64,000 bases of DNA from contig NZ_LGLW01000003.1 of the NCBI RefSeq assembly GCF_013620795.1, positions 186,001-250,000 on the forward strand. Reading direction: 5' to 3'. Below, in pieces: positions 25,820 through 36,164 of the stretch; within the stretch, counting starts at the first letter, position 1, and each line of letters begins with the position of its first letter. Source of the DNA: Pseudomonas sp. Q2-TVG4-2. Its GTDB lineage: Bacteria > Pseudomonadota > Gammaproteobacteria > Pseudomonadales > Pseudomonadaceae. A program made the position numbers and the translations under genes. The notes under the pieces were generated by a model, which saw nothing but the letters and a program-made list of their open reading frames with translations, was not told the DNA's origin and made no database searches.

Positions 25820-26410
25820 ATGCGAGTAGGGAGCAGGGTCAGGGTGCTGTTGATGTGCGGCCTGCTGGTGTCAGTAGCCGCGCAGGCTGAGCTGTATCGC
25901 TATGTCGACGACAAGGGAGTGGTAGTACTCAATCGTCAGGGCGTTCCGCCCCAGCACATTGGCAAGGGCTATGAAGTGCTGAATGACCAGGGCCGCGTCA
26001 CTCGCGTGATACCGCCTGCGCCGACGCCCGAGGAGCGTCAGCGGCTACTCGAAGCCAAGGCGCGCGCCAATTCGGATGCTCAGCTGTTGCGTCTGTATGC
26101 GAGTGTCAAGGATGTCGAGCGCGCCAAGGCGCGAAAGTTGTCGGAGCTCGACAGCGTGATCGGCGTCACTCGGGGCAATCTGCAATCGCTGCGTACCCAG
26201 CAGGCGAATCTGCAGAGCCAGGCGGCCGGGCACGAGCGCGCCGGGCGTGAGGTGCCCGAACAGCTGCTGACGCAGATCGATAATCTCCGCAAAGAACAGG
26301 CCAGCCTACGGCGCGATATCGAGCGCTACAACCAGGCCCGCAAACAGGCTGAAGCCAGTTTCGTCCGGGAGCACCAGCGAGTCGGCGAGCTGCTCGGGCA
26401 ATCCAGGTAG
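25820..26410 (+). CDS. DUF4124-domain periplasmic coiled-coil protein
   Basis: The 196-residue protein has a signal peptide (VLLMCGLLVSVAAQA), a DUF4124 module right after it (ELYRYVDDKGVVVLNRQGVPPQHIGKGYEVLNDQG, in two stretches), then a long charged, mostly helical region (about 85-190) with coiled-coil character. DUF4124 is a small beta module of unknown role in envelope proteins. ATG 25820 follows GGCAGGAAT. A shared terminator separates it from argB. A similar gene lies between crc/pyrE and argB in P. aeruginosa (remembered). Confidence 0.85.
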   Translation: MRVGSRVRVLLMCGLLVSVAAQAELYRYVDDKGVVVLNRQGVPPQHIGKGYEVLNDQGRVTRVIPPAPTPEERQRLLEAKARANSDAQLLRLYASVKDVERAKARKLSELDSVIGVTRGNLQSLRTQQANLQSQAAGHERAGREVPEQLLTQIDNLRKEQASLRRDIERYNQARKQAEASFVREHQRVGELLGQSR

Positions 26411-26428
26411 GTTCGAATAGCGACCGAT

Positions 26429-26466
26429 AAAAAACCCAGCATTCTCAACGAAAGCGCTGGGTTTTT
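26429..26466. terminator. Bidirectional rho-independent terminator
   Basis: AAAAACCCAGC and GCTGGGTTTTT form a perfect stem around the loop ATTCTCAACGAAAGC-type spacer, with A-run and T-run on the two sides. It ends both the DUF4124 gene and the convergent argB transcript. Confidence 0.9.
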
Positions 26467-26483
26467 GCGTAGCGATCCGGTAC

Positions 26484-27398
<915 letters not shown>

Positions 27399-29984
27399 TC
27401 AGAACGGCAGGGTGAGGTCAGGCGCGACAGTATAAAGCTGCGCGCGGAAGACTTCCTGTATGCGCTTGAGTTCTTCCTCGCTTTCGGCTTCGAAACGCAG
27501 CACCAGCACCGGTGTGGTGTTGGACGCGCGAACCAGGCCCCAGCCTTTCGGGTAGTCGACACGCACACCGTCGAGCGTGGTGATGTTGGCCTCGCCCCAG
27601 TGAGCGTCGCGATGCAGCGCTTCGATGATGGTGAACTTGCTTTCCTCGGTGACCGTGATGTTGATTTCCGGAGTCGACAGGTCATTGGGGAACGCCGAGA
27701 AAACCTGCTCGGCACTGCGCTTGTCCTGGCTGAGGATCTCCAGCAGCCGCACGGCGCTGTAGATGCCGTCGTCGAAGCCGTACCAGCGCTCCTTGAAGAA
27801 GATATGGCCGCTCATTTCGCCAGCGAGCAAGGCACCAGTTTCCTTCATCTTCTTCTTGATCAGCGAGTGGCCGGTCTTCCACATCACCGGGCGACCGCCG
27901 TAGCCGCTGATCAGCGGGGTCAGGCGGCGCGTGCATTTGACGTCGAAGATAATGTCGGCGCCCGGGTTGCGCGAGACCACATCCTTGGCGAACAGCATCA
28001 GCAGGCGGTCGGGGAACACCACGGTGCCGGCATTGGTCACCACGCCGACGCGGTCACCATCGCCATCGAAGGCCAGGCCCAGGTCGGCATTCTCCGACTT
28101 GACCTTGGCGATCAGGTCTTCGAGGTTTTCCAGCTTGCCCGGGTCTGGGTGATGGTTGGGGAAGTTGCCGTCGACATCGCAGAACAGCGGGATGACCTGG
28201 CAACCCAGGGCTTCGATCAGTTGAGGGGCAATGACACCGGCCACGCCGTTGCCGCAGTCGACCACCACCTTGAGCGGCTTGGCCAGCGCTACGTCGTCGC
28301 GGATGCGTTTGAAGTAGCTTTCCAGCACATCGACCTGTTCGGCTTGGCCGACGCCTTCGTTGAGATTGCCAGTCTCGATGCGCTGGCGCAGCGCCTGGAT
28401 CTGCTCGTTGGCGAGGGTGTCGCCGGCGATGACGATCTTGAAACCGTTGTAGTCCGGCGGATTGTGGCTGCCGGTAAGCATGACTCCGGACTTGCCGGCC
28501 AGCACGTTGGCCGCGTAATAGAGCACAGGCGTCGGCACCATGCCGACATCGCTGACACTGCAACCGCTATCCACAAGCCCCTGAATCAGGTGCTGAACCA
28601 ACTCCGGGCCGGACAGCCGGCCATCGCGGCCAACCGACACGTTCGGCTCGCCCTGGGCCAGGCTCTCGGAGCCGACCGCGCGGCCTATCCAGTAAGCGGT
28701 ATCGTTGGTCAGGGTGTCGCCGACCACGCCACGGATATCGTACGCACGGAAGATGCTGGCAGGCAGTTGCGGGGCTTTGGGGGCACTCATTGCGGTTTCT
28801 CGCTCCTTGGTGTCGAGGCCAAGCCAGTCCTGGTCCTCGTCGAGAATGTCGATGTCGAGAATATCGGTGTCCTGGAACAGGGGATCGACGTACTCGGTGG
28901 ATTGGGCTTGCCGAACCGCTGGCGGCGGCGTGGCTGGCGCTTTGACCTTAGCCGGCCCAGCAGCTCGCAGCGGCAGGCGGACTAGGCTCTTGGCCAGCGC
29001 ATCGAGCGCCGGCAGGCTCAAAGTCGGTGTTTGGATGGTCTTGCCGGTGGAGAGTTCCTGGACCATCCGGCCCAAATGCATGACATCTTCACGAAGCCGC
29101 CGCTGCTGGGCGCTCAGTACCATCTGTAGTCCCAGCAAAAGACCGCAGAGTGCAGCCAGTGCGGCTGCGAGCAACGGCAGGGGGGGCGGTACCGTGGCGC
29201 TTAGTGCTGCGCCAGGCAGAAAGCTGAGTTTCCAGTTCGGGTTGGTGGACGGCAGATTGATCGCCTCGCTTTCCTGCCCCGCATCGCCCCGTTGGGAGAG
29301 CAGTTGTGCCGGGCCGTTACTGAATTGCTGAACCAGCCGAAGCTGGCCGGCTTCGGCCGGCAGCTTCGGCAGCGTAGCCAGGAAGCGTTCCAGGCTGGTC
29401 ACCATCAGCAGTGTCCCTTCGACCGGCTCTTGCTGGCTTGGGCGCAGGGCCACAGCGCTGTATAGCAACCAGCGATTACCGACTCTGAACGCCTCGGGTG
29501 CTGGATGACCGCCGTTTTCCGCCCGCTGCAGTAGATCGAGTGCGGCGAAATTCAGCGGGCCGGCACGGTCAGGATTCTGCCGAGCCTGACCACGCAGGCT
29601 GATATGCGCATCGATCACGCCGTCGCGATAGCCCAGTTCACGCTCGGCGGCACGTATACGCACGGGCTGCTCGCTGCGCAGGGCAACAAGCAGCTGAGGG
29701 TCACGGGCGGCTGCCTGGGTATCGTCGGCAAGCTGCCGCAGCGCCTGCTCGACGGCCGAGGCTTGGCTCTGGCTCCAGGCCTCGGCCAGTTCGGATACAT
29801 GCTGCCGCTGGCTGGATTGGTAAGCGATCCAGAGCAGCGCGCCGGCGGCAGCGAGCCCCAGCAAACCCGGCAGCAGGCCGGGCACCAGCGTCTTGAGGCC
29901 TGCGCTACGGCGGGGCGGTGAGGAGGTGGCATCGGCGGGGTTGAGTACGCCGGCGTCCTTGGCGGTGCGCTTGAAGAGTTTCAT
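27399..29984 (-). CDS. algC: Phosphomannomutase/phosphoglucomutase AlgC, long membrane-anchored form
   Basis: The 861-residue frame joins an N-terminal membrane region to the AlgC catalytic part. Helices at about 31-55 and 266-290 flank a periplasmic sensor-like domain, then a linker rich in Ala/Pro and acidic residues (DILDIDILDEDQDWLG). The last 463 residues are classical AlgC: FRAYDIRG, the phosphoserine loop TGSHNP with Ser at 108 of the short form (506 of the long), and DGDGDR for magnesium. The enzyme interconverts mannose- and glucose-6-/1-phosphates for alginate, LPS and rhamnolipid precursors. An internal ATG at 28790 behind AAGGAG gives exactly the 463-residue form, so two products are likely. 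It precedes argB and follows dut. Confidence 0.93.
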   Translation of the reverse strand: MKLFKRTAKDAGVLNPADATSSPPRRSAGLKTLVPGLLPGLLGLAAAGALLWIAYQSSQRQHVSELAEAWSQSQASAVEQALRQLADDTQAAARDPQLLVALRSEQPVRIRAAERELGYRDGVIDAHISLRGQARQNPDRAGPLNFAALDLLQRAENGGHPAPEAFRVGNRWLLYSAVALRPSQQEPVEGTLLMVTSLERFLATLPKLPAEAGQLRLVQQFSNGPAQLLSQRGDAGQESEAINLPSTNPNWKLSFLPGAALSATVPPPLPLLAAALAALCGLLLGLQMVLSAQQRRLREDVMHLGRMVQELSTGKTIQTPTLSLPALDALAKSLVRLPLRAAGPAKVKAPATPPPAVRQAQSTEYVDPLFQDTDILDIDILDEDQDWLGLDTKERETAMSAPKAPQLPASIFRAYDIRGVVGDTLTNDTAYWIGRAVGSESLAQGEPNVSVGRDGRLSGPELVQHLIQGLVDSGCSVSDVGMVPTPVLYYAANVLAGKSGVMLTGSHNPPDYNGFKIVIAGDTLANEQIQALRQRIETGNLNEGVGQAEQVDVLESYFKRIRDDVALAKPLKVVVDCGNGVAGVIAPQLIEALGCQVIPLFCDVDGNFPNHHPDPGKLENLEDLIAKVKSENADLGLAFDGDGDRVGVVTNAGTVVFPDRLLMLFAKDVVSRNPGADIIFDVKCTRRLTPLISGYGGRPVMWKTGHSLIKKKMKETGALLAGEMSGHIFFKERWYGFDDGIYSAVRLLEILSQDKRSAEQVFSAFPNDLSTPEINITVTEESKFTIIEALHRDAHWGEANITTLDGVRVDYPKGWGLVRASNTTPVLVLRFEAESEEELKRIQEVFRAQLYTVAPDLTLPF
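28790..28810 (-). promoter_or_regulatory. Internal translation start for short AlgC
   Basis: Within the long frame, an ATG at 28790 (MSAPKAPQLP) is preceded by AAGGAG about 12 bases upstream. From here to the stop the product is 463 residues, the length of purified P. aeruginosa AlgC. Confidence 0.6.
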
Positions 29985-30021
29985 GGAGCTCCTCGAATCG
30001 TCCTTAAAAAGCGGGCCTGGC

Positions 30022-30477
30022 TCAGTGGCTGCCGGAGTGACCGAATCCGCCTGCGCCGCGGTCGCTGCTGTCGAACTCGTTGACCAGTTCGAATTGCGCC
30101 TGGATCACCGGCACCAGCATCAACTGCGCAATGCGCTCGCCCACCGCAATGTTGAAACTCGACTGGCCGCGGTTCCAGCAGGACACCATCAGTTCGCCCT
30201 GGTAGTCGGAATCGATCAGCCCGACCAGGTTGCCGAGCACGATGCCGTGCTTATGGCCGAGCCCGGAGCGCGGCAGCACCAGCGCCGCCAGATTCGGGTC
30301 GGCGATATGAATCGACAGTCCGGTGGGGATCAGTAGGGTCTGGCCCGGCTCGAGTGTGGTATCGGCTTGCAGCATGGCGCGCAGGTCGAGCCCGGCGGAA
30401 CCGCTGGTGGCATATTCGGGCAGGGGGAAATCCCGGCCGAGGCGCGGGTCGAGGATCTTCGCTTGGAGTTTGTGCAT
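30022..30477 (-). CDS. dut: dUTP diphosphatase
   Basis: The 151-residue protein is a trimeric dUTPase that removes dUTP and supplies dUMP. The five family motifs can be followed: [31 protein letters not shown] with the catalytic aspartate, [12 protein letters not shown], and the glycine/serine-rich C-terminal [11 protein letters not shown]. It lies two bases after coaBC and 37 bases before the algC start, forming a coaBC-dut-algC-argB run. Confidence 0.97.
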   Translation of the reverse strand: MHKLQAKILDPRLGRDFPLPEYATSGSAGLDLRAMLQADTTLEPGQTLLIPTGLSIHIADPNLAALVLPRSGLGHKHGIVLGNLVGLIDSDYQGELMVSCWNRGQSSFNIAVGERIAQLMLVPVIQAQFELVNEFDSSDRGAGGFGHSGSH

Positions 30478-30479
30478 GG

Positions 30480-31688
30480 TTAGGCCTGATGAAAGCGGTC
30501 GGCGATGAAGGCGATCAGCTGGCGGGCAATGTGCCCCTTGCTGGCCTGGCTGAAGCGGGTTTCGTGCTGCTGCCGGTCGATGACCGTGACGGCATTTTCT
30601 TCGCTGTTGAAACCGATGCTGGGGTTGGCCACGTCATTGGCCACGATCAGGTCGAGGTTCTTGTCACGCAGTTTGCGCGAGGCATACTCCAGCAGGTTTT
30701 CGGTTTCGGCGGCGAAGCCGACGCTGAAAGGGCGGTCGTCACGTCCGGCCAGGGTGGCGAGGATATCGGGATTACGGACCATCTGCAGAAGCAGGCCGTC
30801 ACCTTTGGTGGGATCTTTTTTCAGCTTGTGCGGTGCGACCACTTCCGGGCGGTAATCGGCAACGGCCGCGGCGGCAATGAACAGGTCGCAGGGCATCGCT
30901 GCCTCGCAGGCGAGGAGCATGTCGCGGGCGCTGACCACATCGATGCGCTGCACGCGGTCGGGTGTCGGCAGGAACACCGGCCCGGCGACCAGCGTCACGC
31001 GCGCACCGGCTTCGGCGGCGGCTTCGGCCAGCGCGAACCCCATTTTGCCGGAGCTGTGATTGGTGATGTAGCGCACTGGGTCGATGTTCTCCTGAGTCGG
31101 CCCGGCGGTGATCAGTAGATGGAGACCGGTCAGCAGACTGCGTTCGAAGCAGTCGGCGGCGGCCTGGGCCAGGTCGTCCGCCTCCAGCATTCGGCCCATG
31201 CCAACATCGCCGCAGGCCTGGCTGCCAGAGGCGGGACCGAACAGGCGAATGCCCCGTTGTTGCAACAGGGCCCGGTTGGCCTGGGTCGCCGGATCGGCCC
31301 ACATCGCCTGATTCATAGCCGGGGCCAGGGCGACCGGGGCATTGGTTGCCAGCACCAGGGTGGTCAGCAGATCGTTAGCGACGCCTTGTGCCAAGCGTGC
31401 CATGAGATCCGCCGTGGCGGGCGCAACCAGTACGAGATCGGCCCAGCGTGCCAGTTCGATATGGCCCATCGCGGCCTCGGCAGCTGGGTCGAGCAGGTCC
31501 AGATGGACCGGATGGCCAGACAGGGCTTGGAGGGTGAGCGGGGTGATGAATTCGCGACCGCCGCTGGTCATCACGACGCGAACTTCGGCGCCCTGGTCGC
31601 GGAGCCGGCGAACCAGCTCGGCACTTTTGTAGGCAGCGATGCCGCCGCCGACGCCCAGGACGATGCGTTTACGATAAAGCCGCTGCAT
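30480..31688 (-). CDS. coaBC: Bifunctional CoaBC (phosphopantothenoylcysteine decarboxylase/synthetase)
   Basis: The 402-residue protein carries out two steps of CoA synthesis. The N-terminal CoaC flavoprotein (about 1-190) shows [20 protein letters not shown], the PAMNQAMW substrate motif and the essential cysteine in [12 protein letters not shown]. The C-terminal CoaB part shows [24 protein letters not shown], the clamp KKDPTKGDG-like lysines, and VGFAAETE. It is divergent from radC and precedes dut by two bases, as in many gammaproteobacteria. Confidence 0.96.
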   Translation of the reverse strand: MQRLYRKRIVLGVGGGIAAYKSAELVRRLRDQGAEVRVVMTSGGREFITPLTLQALSGHPVHLDLLDPAAEAAMGHIELARWADLVLVAPATADLMARLAQGVANDLLTTLVLATNAPVALAPAMNQAMWADPATQANRALLQQRGIRLFGPASGSQACGDVGMGRMLEADDLAQAAADCFERSLLTGLHLLITAGPTQENIDPVRYITNHSSGKMGFALAEAAAEAGARVTLVAGPVFLPTPDRVQRIDVVSARDMLLACEAAMPCDLFIAAAAVADYRPEVVAPHKLKKDPTKGDGLLLQMVRNPDILATLAGRDDRPFSVGFAAETENLLEYASRKLRDKNLDLIVANDVANPSIGFNSEENAVTVIDRQQHETRFSQASKGHIARQLIAFIADRFHQA

Positions 31689-31809
31689 AGGCCTGCCTTG
31701 TTACAGGTGAGAACTGGTTCCGGCGGGGGCCGGTTGCCGTGGATAAAAGGCCGCTAAGATAGCACAGCGACCTCACTGGAAAAGGACGCACGCTCGACAT
31801 GGAGGTGAC

Positions 31810-32484
31810 ATGAGCATTCGTGACTGGCCCGCGGCGGAACGCCCGCGGGAAAAGCTTCTGGAGCAAGGCGCGGCGGTCCTGTCCGACGCAGAATTGCTGG
31901 CGATCTTTCTGCGTACCGGAGTGGTCGGCAAGAGCGCGGTGGACTTGGCCCGGCATCTTCTCAGCGAATTCGGTAGCCTGCGTGCGCTGCTGGAGAGTGA
32001 TCTCGAGCAATTCAGCAGCCATTTAGGGCTCGGGCCGGCCAAGTTCGCACAGTTGCAGGCGGTGCTGGAAATGGCGCGGCGGCATCTGGCCGAGCGTATC
32101 CGTCGCGATTCTGCGCTGGAAAGTCCGCAGGCTGTGCGCGACTACCTCAAAGCGCGGCTGAGGCACGAGCCGCATGAGTTGTTCGCCTGCCTGTTCCTTG
32201 ATTCGAAACACCGCGTGCTGGCCTTCGAGGTGCTGTTTCACGGCACTATCGACGGCGCCAGCGTCTACCCGCGGCAAGTGGTCAAACGCGCATTGGCGCA
32301 AAATGCCGCCGCGGTGATTCTCACCCATAACCACCCATCCGGGGTGGCTGAGCCGAGCCAGGCCGATCGGCAACTGACGCGCAAACTCACCGATGCGCTG
32401 GCCATGATAGACGTACGGGTGCTTGATCATTTCATCGTCGGCGACGGCGAACCGTTGTCCATGGCCGAATACGGCTGGATGTAG
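31810..32484 (+). CDS. radC: RadC family JAB-domain protein
   Basis: The 224-residue protein is a full-length RadC (UPF0758) protein. It has an N-terminal helix-hairpin-helix-like part ([33 protein letters not shown]) and a JAB/MPN metallo domain with ILTHNHPSG and a downstream conserved aspartate ([13 protein letters not shown]). Despite its name its role in DNA repair is doubtful. It is divergent from coaBC and convergent with the membrane protein gene, leaving 14 bases between stops. Confidence 0.94.
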   Translation: MSIRDWPAAERPREKLLEQGAAVLSDAELLAIFLRTGVVGKSAVDLARHLLSEFGSLRALLESDLEQFSSHLGLGPAKFAQLQAVLEMARRHLAERIRRDSALESPQAVRDYLKARLRHEPHELFACLFLDSKHRVLAFEVLFHGTIDGASVYPRQVVKRALAQNAAAVILTHNHPSGVAEPSQADRQLTRKLTDALAMIDVRVLDHFIVGDGEPLSMAEYGWM

Positions 32485-32498
32485 GCCTCCACGGCGCC

Positions 32499-33839
32499 TC
32501 ATGCCAGCAGTGGAACCAGCAACAGCGGGAGCAGCACGCTCAAAACGAAACGGCCATTCCAGCCAACGGCGATGCGCCAGGGGGAGAGCTGGGCATGGCG
32601 GGCCAGCAATAACGCAGAAGGTCCGTAAGGCGAGAGCAGCATTGCCAGCGAAAAGCCGAAGAGCAGCGCCACTGCTGGCTGCATCACGTCCAGACCCTGA
32701 CTTGCCAGCTGGGCCAGCAGCGCCGCGCATAGGTTCAGCGAAATCAGCGGGGCGACACCGAGCAGCGCCAGCGCCATGATGGCCAGTGCGCCGAAGGTGC
32801 CGAGCGCGAACAGCACCAGTGGCGTACTGCCGAGCTGGCCCGCCAGGTGATGCACTGGCAGCACTGCTGCAACCAGACCGGCGAGCAGTGCTGCGCTGGC
32901 GAAGATGAACGTCTCGTTGCGCATGCCGATGAGTGTTTCGCTGACCTCGCTGAACACCTGCCGAGGTGCGATCCGTTGCCATAGCAGGATTACGATGACC
33001 GCGATGGGCACCAGCAGCATGGCGGCCTGGGTGGCGGACAGCCAGGTCAGCGCAGCGAGGAGGGCGATCAGGGCGATACCGATCAAACTGCCGATAAGCA
33101 GTCCGCGCAAGCTACCGCTGGGCTGTTGCGCGTTCGGCTCATGCGCGGGCGGTTGGTCGATGAGCTGCAGCAGGCGACGGTTTTCGGTTGGCCAGCCGAA
33201 TAGCAACAGGAGCAGGCCTCCGATTAGCCCGAATGGCAACAGCATGCTCCAACTGAGACCGGGGAGCTCGCGGGTCAGGATCGCCACTGCGACGCTGGTG
33301 GGTGCCAGCAGGGGCACCAGCGCGAATCCGCGCAGGGCGGTGACCATGACGCCACGCCGGCCTTCGCGGCGCTGTGTGTCGCTATACCGGCGGTGCTCGA
33401 GATGACTTTCCAGCGATCCGCAAATCAGGTTGAGCATGCCGAAGCTAAGCACCGAGCTGATCGCGAAGGTACTCATCAGATAGCCGGGATAGAGCCAGGC
33501 GCGTGGGCCTGCCAGTAATAGACGATGCAGCTCGCTGAGCTTTTTCAGGCGCTTGACCAGACAATGCATCAGCCCCAGCGCGCCTATAAAGGCGGCGTAA
33601 TAGGCCGCCGAAGACAGCATGCGTGCGCCCTGTTGCCAGCTCGCATCTCCAGCCAGCAGCCAGTAGCCGAACAGCGCCAGAGTGACCATCCCGAGCCGCC
33701 GCGGATAAGGCATCAGCGAGCGCCAGTGCCAGACGAAGAATACGGTCAGAAGGGAACCGCTGATGACACTCAGCGGCTGAAACTGAGTGGTCAGCGCCAA
33801 CAGCTCAAATAGCAGTGCCAGGGGCAGTAGCGCAGTCAT
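32499..33839 (-). CDS. Multi-pass inner membrane protein of unknown function
   Basis: The 446-residue protein is very hydrophobic, with some ten or more membrane helices and one charged cytoplasmic stretch near 150-165 (LEHRRYSDTQRREGRRG). The C-terminal half (VAPLISLNLCAALLAQLA, FGFSLAMLLSPYGPSALLLARHAQ) has the feel of an ion-transporter or anion permease fold, with an SPYGPS re-entrant-like motif, but no named family is recognised. Its ATG follows the TAG of the upstream thioesterase gene with no intervening base, so the two are translationally coupled. Confidence 0.75.
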   Translation of the reverse strand: MTALLPLALLFELLALTTQFQPLSVISGSLLTVFFVWHWRSLMPYPRRLGMVTLALFGYWLLAGDASWQQGARMLSSAAYYAAFIGALGLMHCLVKRLKKLSELHRLLLAGPRAWLYPGYLMSTFAISSVLSFGMLNLICGSLESHLEHRRYSDTQRREGRRGVMVTALRGFALVPLLAPTSVAVAILTRELPGLSWSMLLPFGLIGGLLLLLFGWPTENRRLLQLIDQPPAHEPNAQQPSGSLRGLLIGSLIGIALIALLAALTWLSATQAAMLLVPIAVIVILLWQRIAPRQVFSEVSETLIGMRNETFIFASAALLAGLVAAVLPVHHLAGQLGSTPLVLFALGTFGALAIMALALLGVAPLISLNLCAALLAQLASQGLDVMQPAVALLFGFSLAMLLSPYGPSALLLARHAQLSPWRIAVGWNGRFVLSVLLPLLLVPLLA

Positions 33840-34286
33840 CTAGACGGGCAGCTCACGGCGCAAGGCGCCACGCTTGAATACCCCTTCGCCGAAGGCGATC
33901 AGCCGATCCCTTTCATCCAGAAGGTCGCAGCTGGCCATGAACACCTTATGCCCGCCGGAGCGACACCGAGCCACGGCTCTGATGCGGCTGCCCGCGGACG
34001 CGGGGGCGGTGAAATTGATGTTCATTGAAAGCGTCAGCGCCACTCGGCGCTCTGCCGGGTCCGTCTCCCAGGTGCCGCACAAGCCCATGGCGACATCCAT
34101 CAAAGTGGCCATGACACCGCCATGCATGTTGCTAGCATTGTTCAAGTGGCGCGGAAGCAGCTCCAGCGCGAGGGTGGCGTGCTCCGGACCATAAGCCAGC
34201 AGTTCGCAGCCCATATCCTGAAAAAAGCCGGTAACGGAGGCGTGAACCTGCTGTAACTGGGCGGGCGAATAGTCAGAGTCGGGCAT
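33840..34286 (-). CDS. PaaI-type hotdog thioesterase
   Basis: The 148-residue protein is a hotdog-fold acyl-CoA thioesterase of the PaaI/YdiI type. The characteristic stretch LNNASNMHGGVMATLMDVAMGLCG (read in parts) holds the HGG substrate loop, followed by ALTLSMNINFTAPAS. It would hydrolyse aromatic or medium acyl-CoA esters; the exact substrate is not clear. Stop and start codons abut with the downstream membrane protein gene. It is divergent from the 3-hydroxyacyl-CoA dehydrogenase gene, with a 140-base gap. Confidence 0.85.
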   Translation of the reverse strand: MPDSDYSPAQLQQVHASVTGFFQDMGCELLAYGPEHATLALELLPRHLNNASNMHGGVMATLMDVAMGLCGTWETDPAERRVALTLSMNINFTAPASAGSRIRAVARCRSGGHKVFMASCDLLDERDRLIAFGEGVFKRGALRRELPV

Positions 34287-34426
34287 GGCGTTCGATCACG
34301 GATAGCTTGCTAAGGAGACTGGCAGTCTTTAGGCTCTTGGTCAATAAAGGCGGAATCACATTTCGCACTGCGAAATGAAAATGGTAGTCCCAGACAGTCG
34401 CAACGCCATCCATCGAGGAGGTTCGC

Positions 34427-35944
34427 ATGTTTTCCCGTATCGGCATCATCGGCGCTGGCGCCATGGGGCGCGGCATCGCGCAGTTGTTCGCCAGTGCCGG
34501 CCAGCAGGTTTGGCTGTATGACAGTCGCCCCGAAGCCATTGAGCAGGCCTTGCAATTCAACCGAGAGCTGCTCGAGCGCAGTGTAGCCAAGGGGCGTCTG
34601 ACCGCCGATGAGCTGCCGCCGATTCTTGAACGCATGCAGCCGGCCCATCAGTTGGCCGAGCTGTCCGGCTGCGATTTGCTGATCGAAGCCATCGTCGAGA
34701 ACCTCGAAGCCAAGCAGAGCCTGTTCGTCGAGCTGGAAGGCCTGATTGCCGCTGACGCCGTGCTCGCAACCAATACCTCGTCGTTGTCGGTGACCCGCAT
34801 CGCCAGTGCCTGTACGCGCCCCGAACGGGTAGCGGGCTATCACTTCTTCAACCCGGTCACTTTGATGAAGCTCGTCGAAGTGGTCCGCGGCGAGCGCACC
34901 GATCCGACGGTTATCGACCGGCTGGTGCAACTGGCCGAGCATGCCGGACACTTCCCCGCCATCACTCCCGACACCCCCGGTTTTCTCGTCAACCACGCCG
35001 GCCGCGCCTATGGCACTGAGGCGCAGCGAATCCTCAGTGAGGGCATCGCCACGCCGGAACAGATCGACCGCATCCTGCGTGACGGTCCCGGCTTCCGTAT
35101 GGGCCCGTTCGAGCTGTTCGATCTGACCGGTCTGGATATTTCCCACGCAGTGATGGAGTCGGTGCACGACCAGTTCTATTACGACCCGCGCTACACACCT
35201 TCCTACCTCGCGGCGCAGCGGGTCGCCGGAGGGTTGCTCGGACGCAAGACCGGCCAGGGTTTCTACCGTTACGAGAACGGGCAGCAGATTCGCTCGCCGG
35301 AGCCCCGCTTCGAGCCGGTGATCATCGACCGTCCGTTCTGGCTCGACAGCATCGAGCCCGAGCTGCGCAGTCATATCGGCTCGGTTCTGCAGCAGTCCGG
35401 TGCCGTGCTCGAAGACGGTGCCGAGCCGTCTAATGAGGCGATCTGCCTGATAACGCCGCTGGGCGAGGATGCCAGTAGCTGCATAGAGCGGCTGGCGCTG
35501 CCGGCGGTGCGTACCATCGCACTGGACATCTTCAGCGACCTCGACAGACGCCGCGTGCTGATGCGCCAGCCTGCACTCGATCCGGCGCTGGAAGCGCAGG
35601 CGCGTCAGGCGTTGGGGGCGGATGGCGTGCCCGTGGAGGTGATCAACGATTCCCCGGGCTTCGTCAGCCAACGAATCGTAGCCAGCATCGTCAATCTCGG
35701 CTGCGAAATCGCGCAGAAGGGCATCGCCTCGCCGGACACGCTCGATCGCGCTGTGACCATTGCCCTCGGCTATCCGAAGGGCCCCTTGGGATTTGCCGCG
35801 CACTACAATCCTGCGCGGATCCTCACGATTCTCGAGGGCATGCAGACCTGCTACGGCCATGAACCTCGTTATCGCCCAAGCCCATGGCTGCGTCGCCGGG
35901 TGCAGCTCGGTCTGCCGCTTAGCGCGCCGGACACGCCGCGCTGA
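34427..35944 (+). CDS. 3-hydroxyacyl-CoA dehydrogenase (PaaH/PaaC-like, duplicated 3HCDH domain)
   Basis: The 505-residue protein has an N-terminal NAD-binding domain starting IGIIGAGAMGRGIAQLFASAG, the catalytic-region YHFFNPVTLMKLVEVV, then a 3HCDH domain and, after a linker, a second one (VINDSPGFVSQRIVASIVNLGCEIAQKG). This two-domain layout matches 3-hydroxyadipyl-CoA dehydrogenases of phenylacetate catabolism, but no other paa genes are near, so the substrate is open. In the first domain the usual PGFxxNR is PGFLVNHAG, a change also seen in this subgroup. It is a monofunctional enzyme with no hydratase domain. Confidence 0.87.
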   Translation: MFSRIGIIGAGAMGRGIAQLFASAGQQVWLYDSRPEAIEQALQFNRELLERSVAKGRLTADELPPILERMQPAHQLAELSGCDLLIEAIVENLEAKQSLFVELEGLIAADAVLATNTSSLSVTRIASACTRPERVAGYHFFNPVTLMKLVEVVRGERTDPTVIDRLVQLAEHAGHFPAITPDTPGFLVNHAGRAYGTEAQRILSEGIATPEQIDRILRDGPGFRMGPFELFDLTGLDISHAVMESVHDQFYYDPRYTPSYLAAQRVAGGLLGRKTGQGFYRYENGQQIRSPEPRFEPVIIDRPFWLDSIEPELRSHIGSVLQQSGAVLEDGAEPSNEAICLITPLGEDASSCIERLALPAVRTIALDIFSDLDRRRVLMRQPALDPALEAQARQALGADGVPVEVINDSPGFVSQRIVASIVNLGCEIAQKGIASPDTLDRAVTIALGYPKGPLGFAAHYNPARILTILEGMQTCYGHEPRYRPSPWLRRRVQLGLPLSAPDTPR

Positions 35945-36164
35945 GTGGCGCGAAATTAGGAGCAATCATTCGCTCTCGAGGGGCAGCTTAAGGTTGGCGA
36001 TAGGCTGCCGTTAACCCGGTAGACCCGGCCATCCCAGGCGGCAGGAAACGTCATGGAATCGTTTTCTGCTGGCCGAGATGGCTATGTGCTACCAAGGAAC
36101 GATGTTTATTGGTGGCAGGGGTGGTACAACCATCTTTTTACCGGATGAAAACAAGAGGCCACCG

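Noticed and set aside
34310-35965. A 551-codon minus-strand frame opposite the 3-hydroxyacyl-CoA dehydrogenase gene
   Set aside because: Antisense to a clear enzyme gene with no family likeness or ribosome site.
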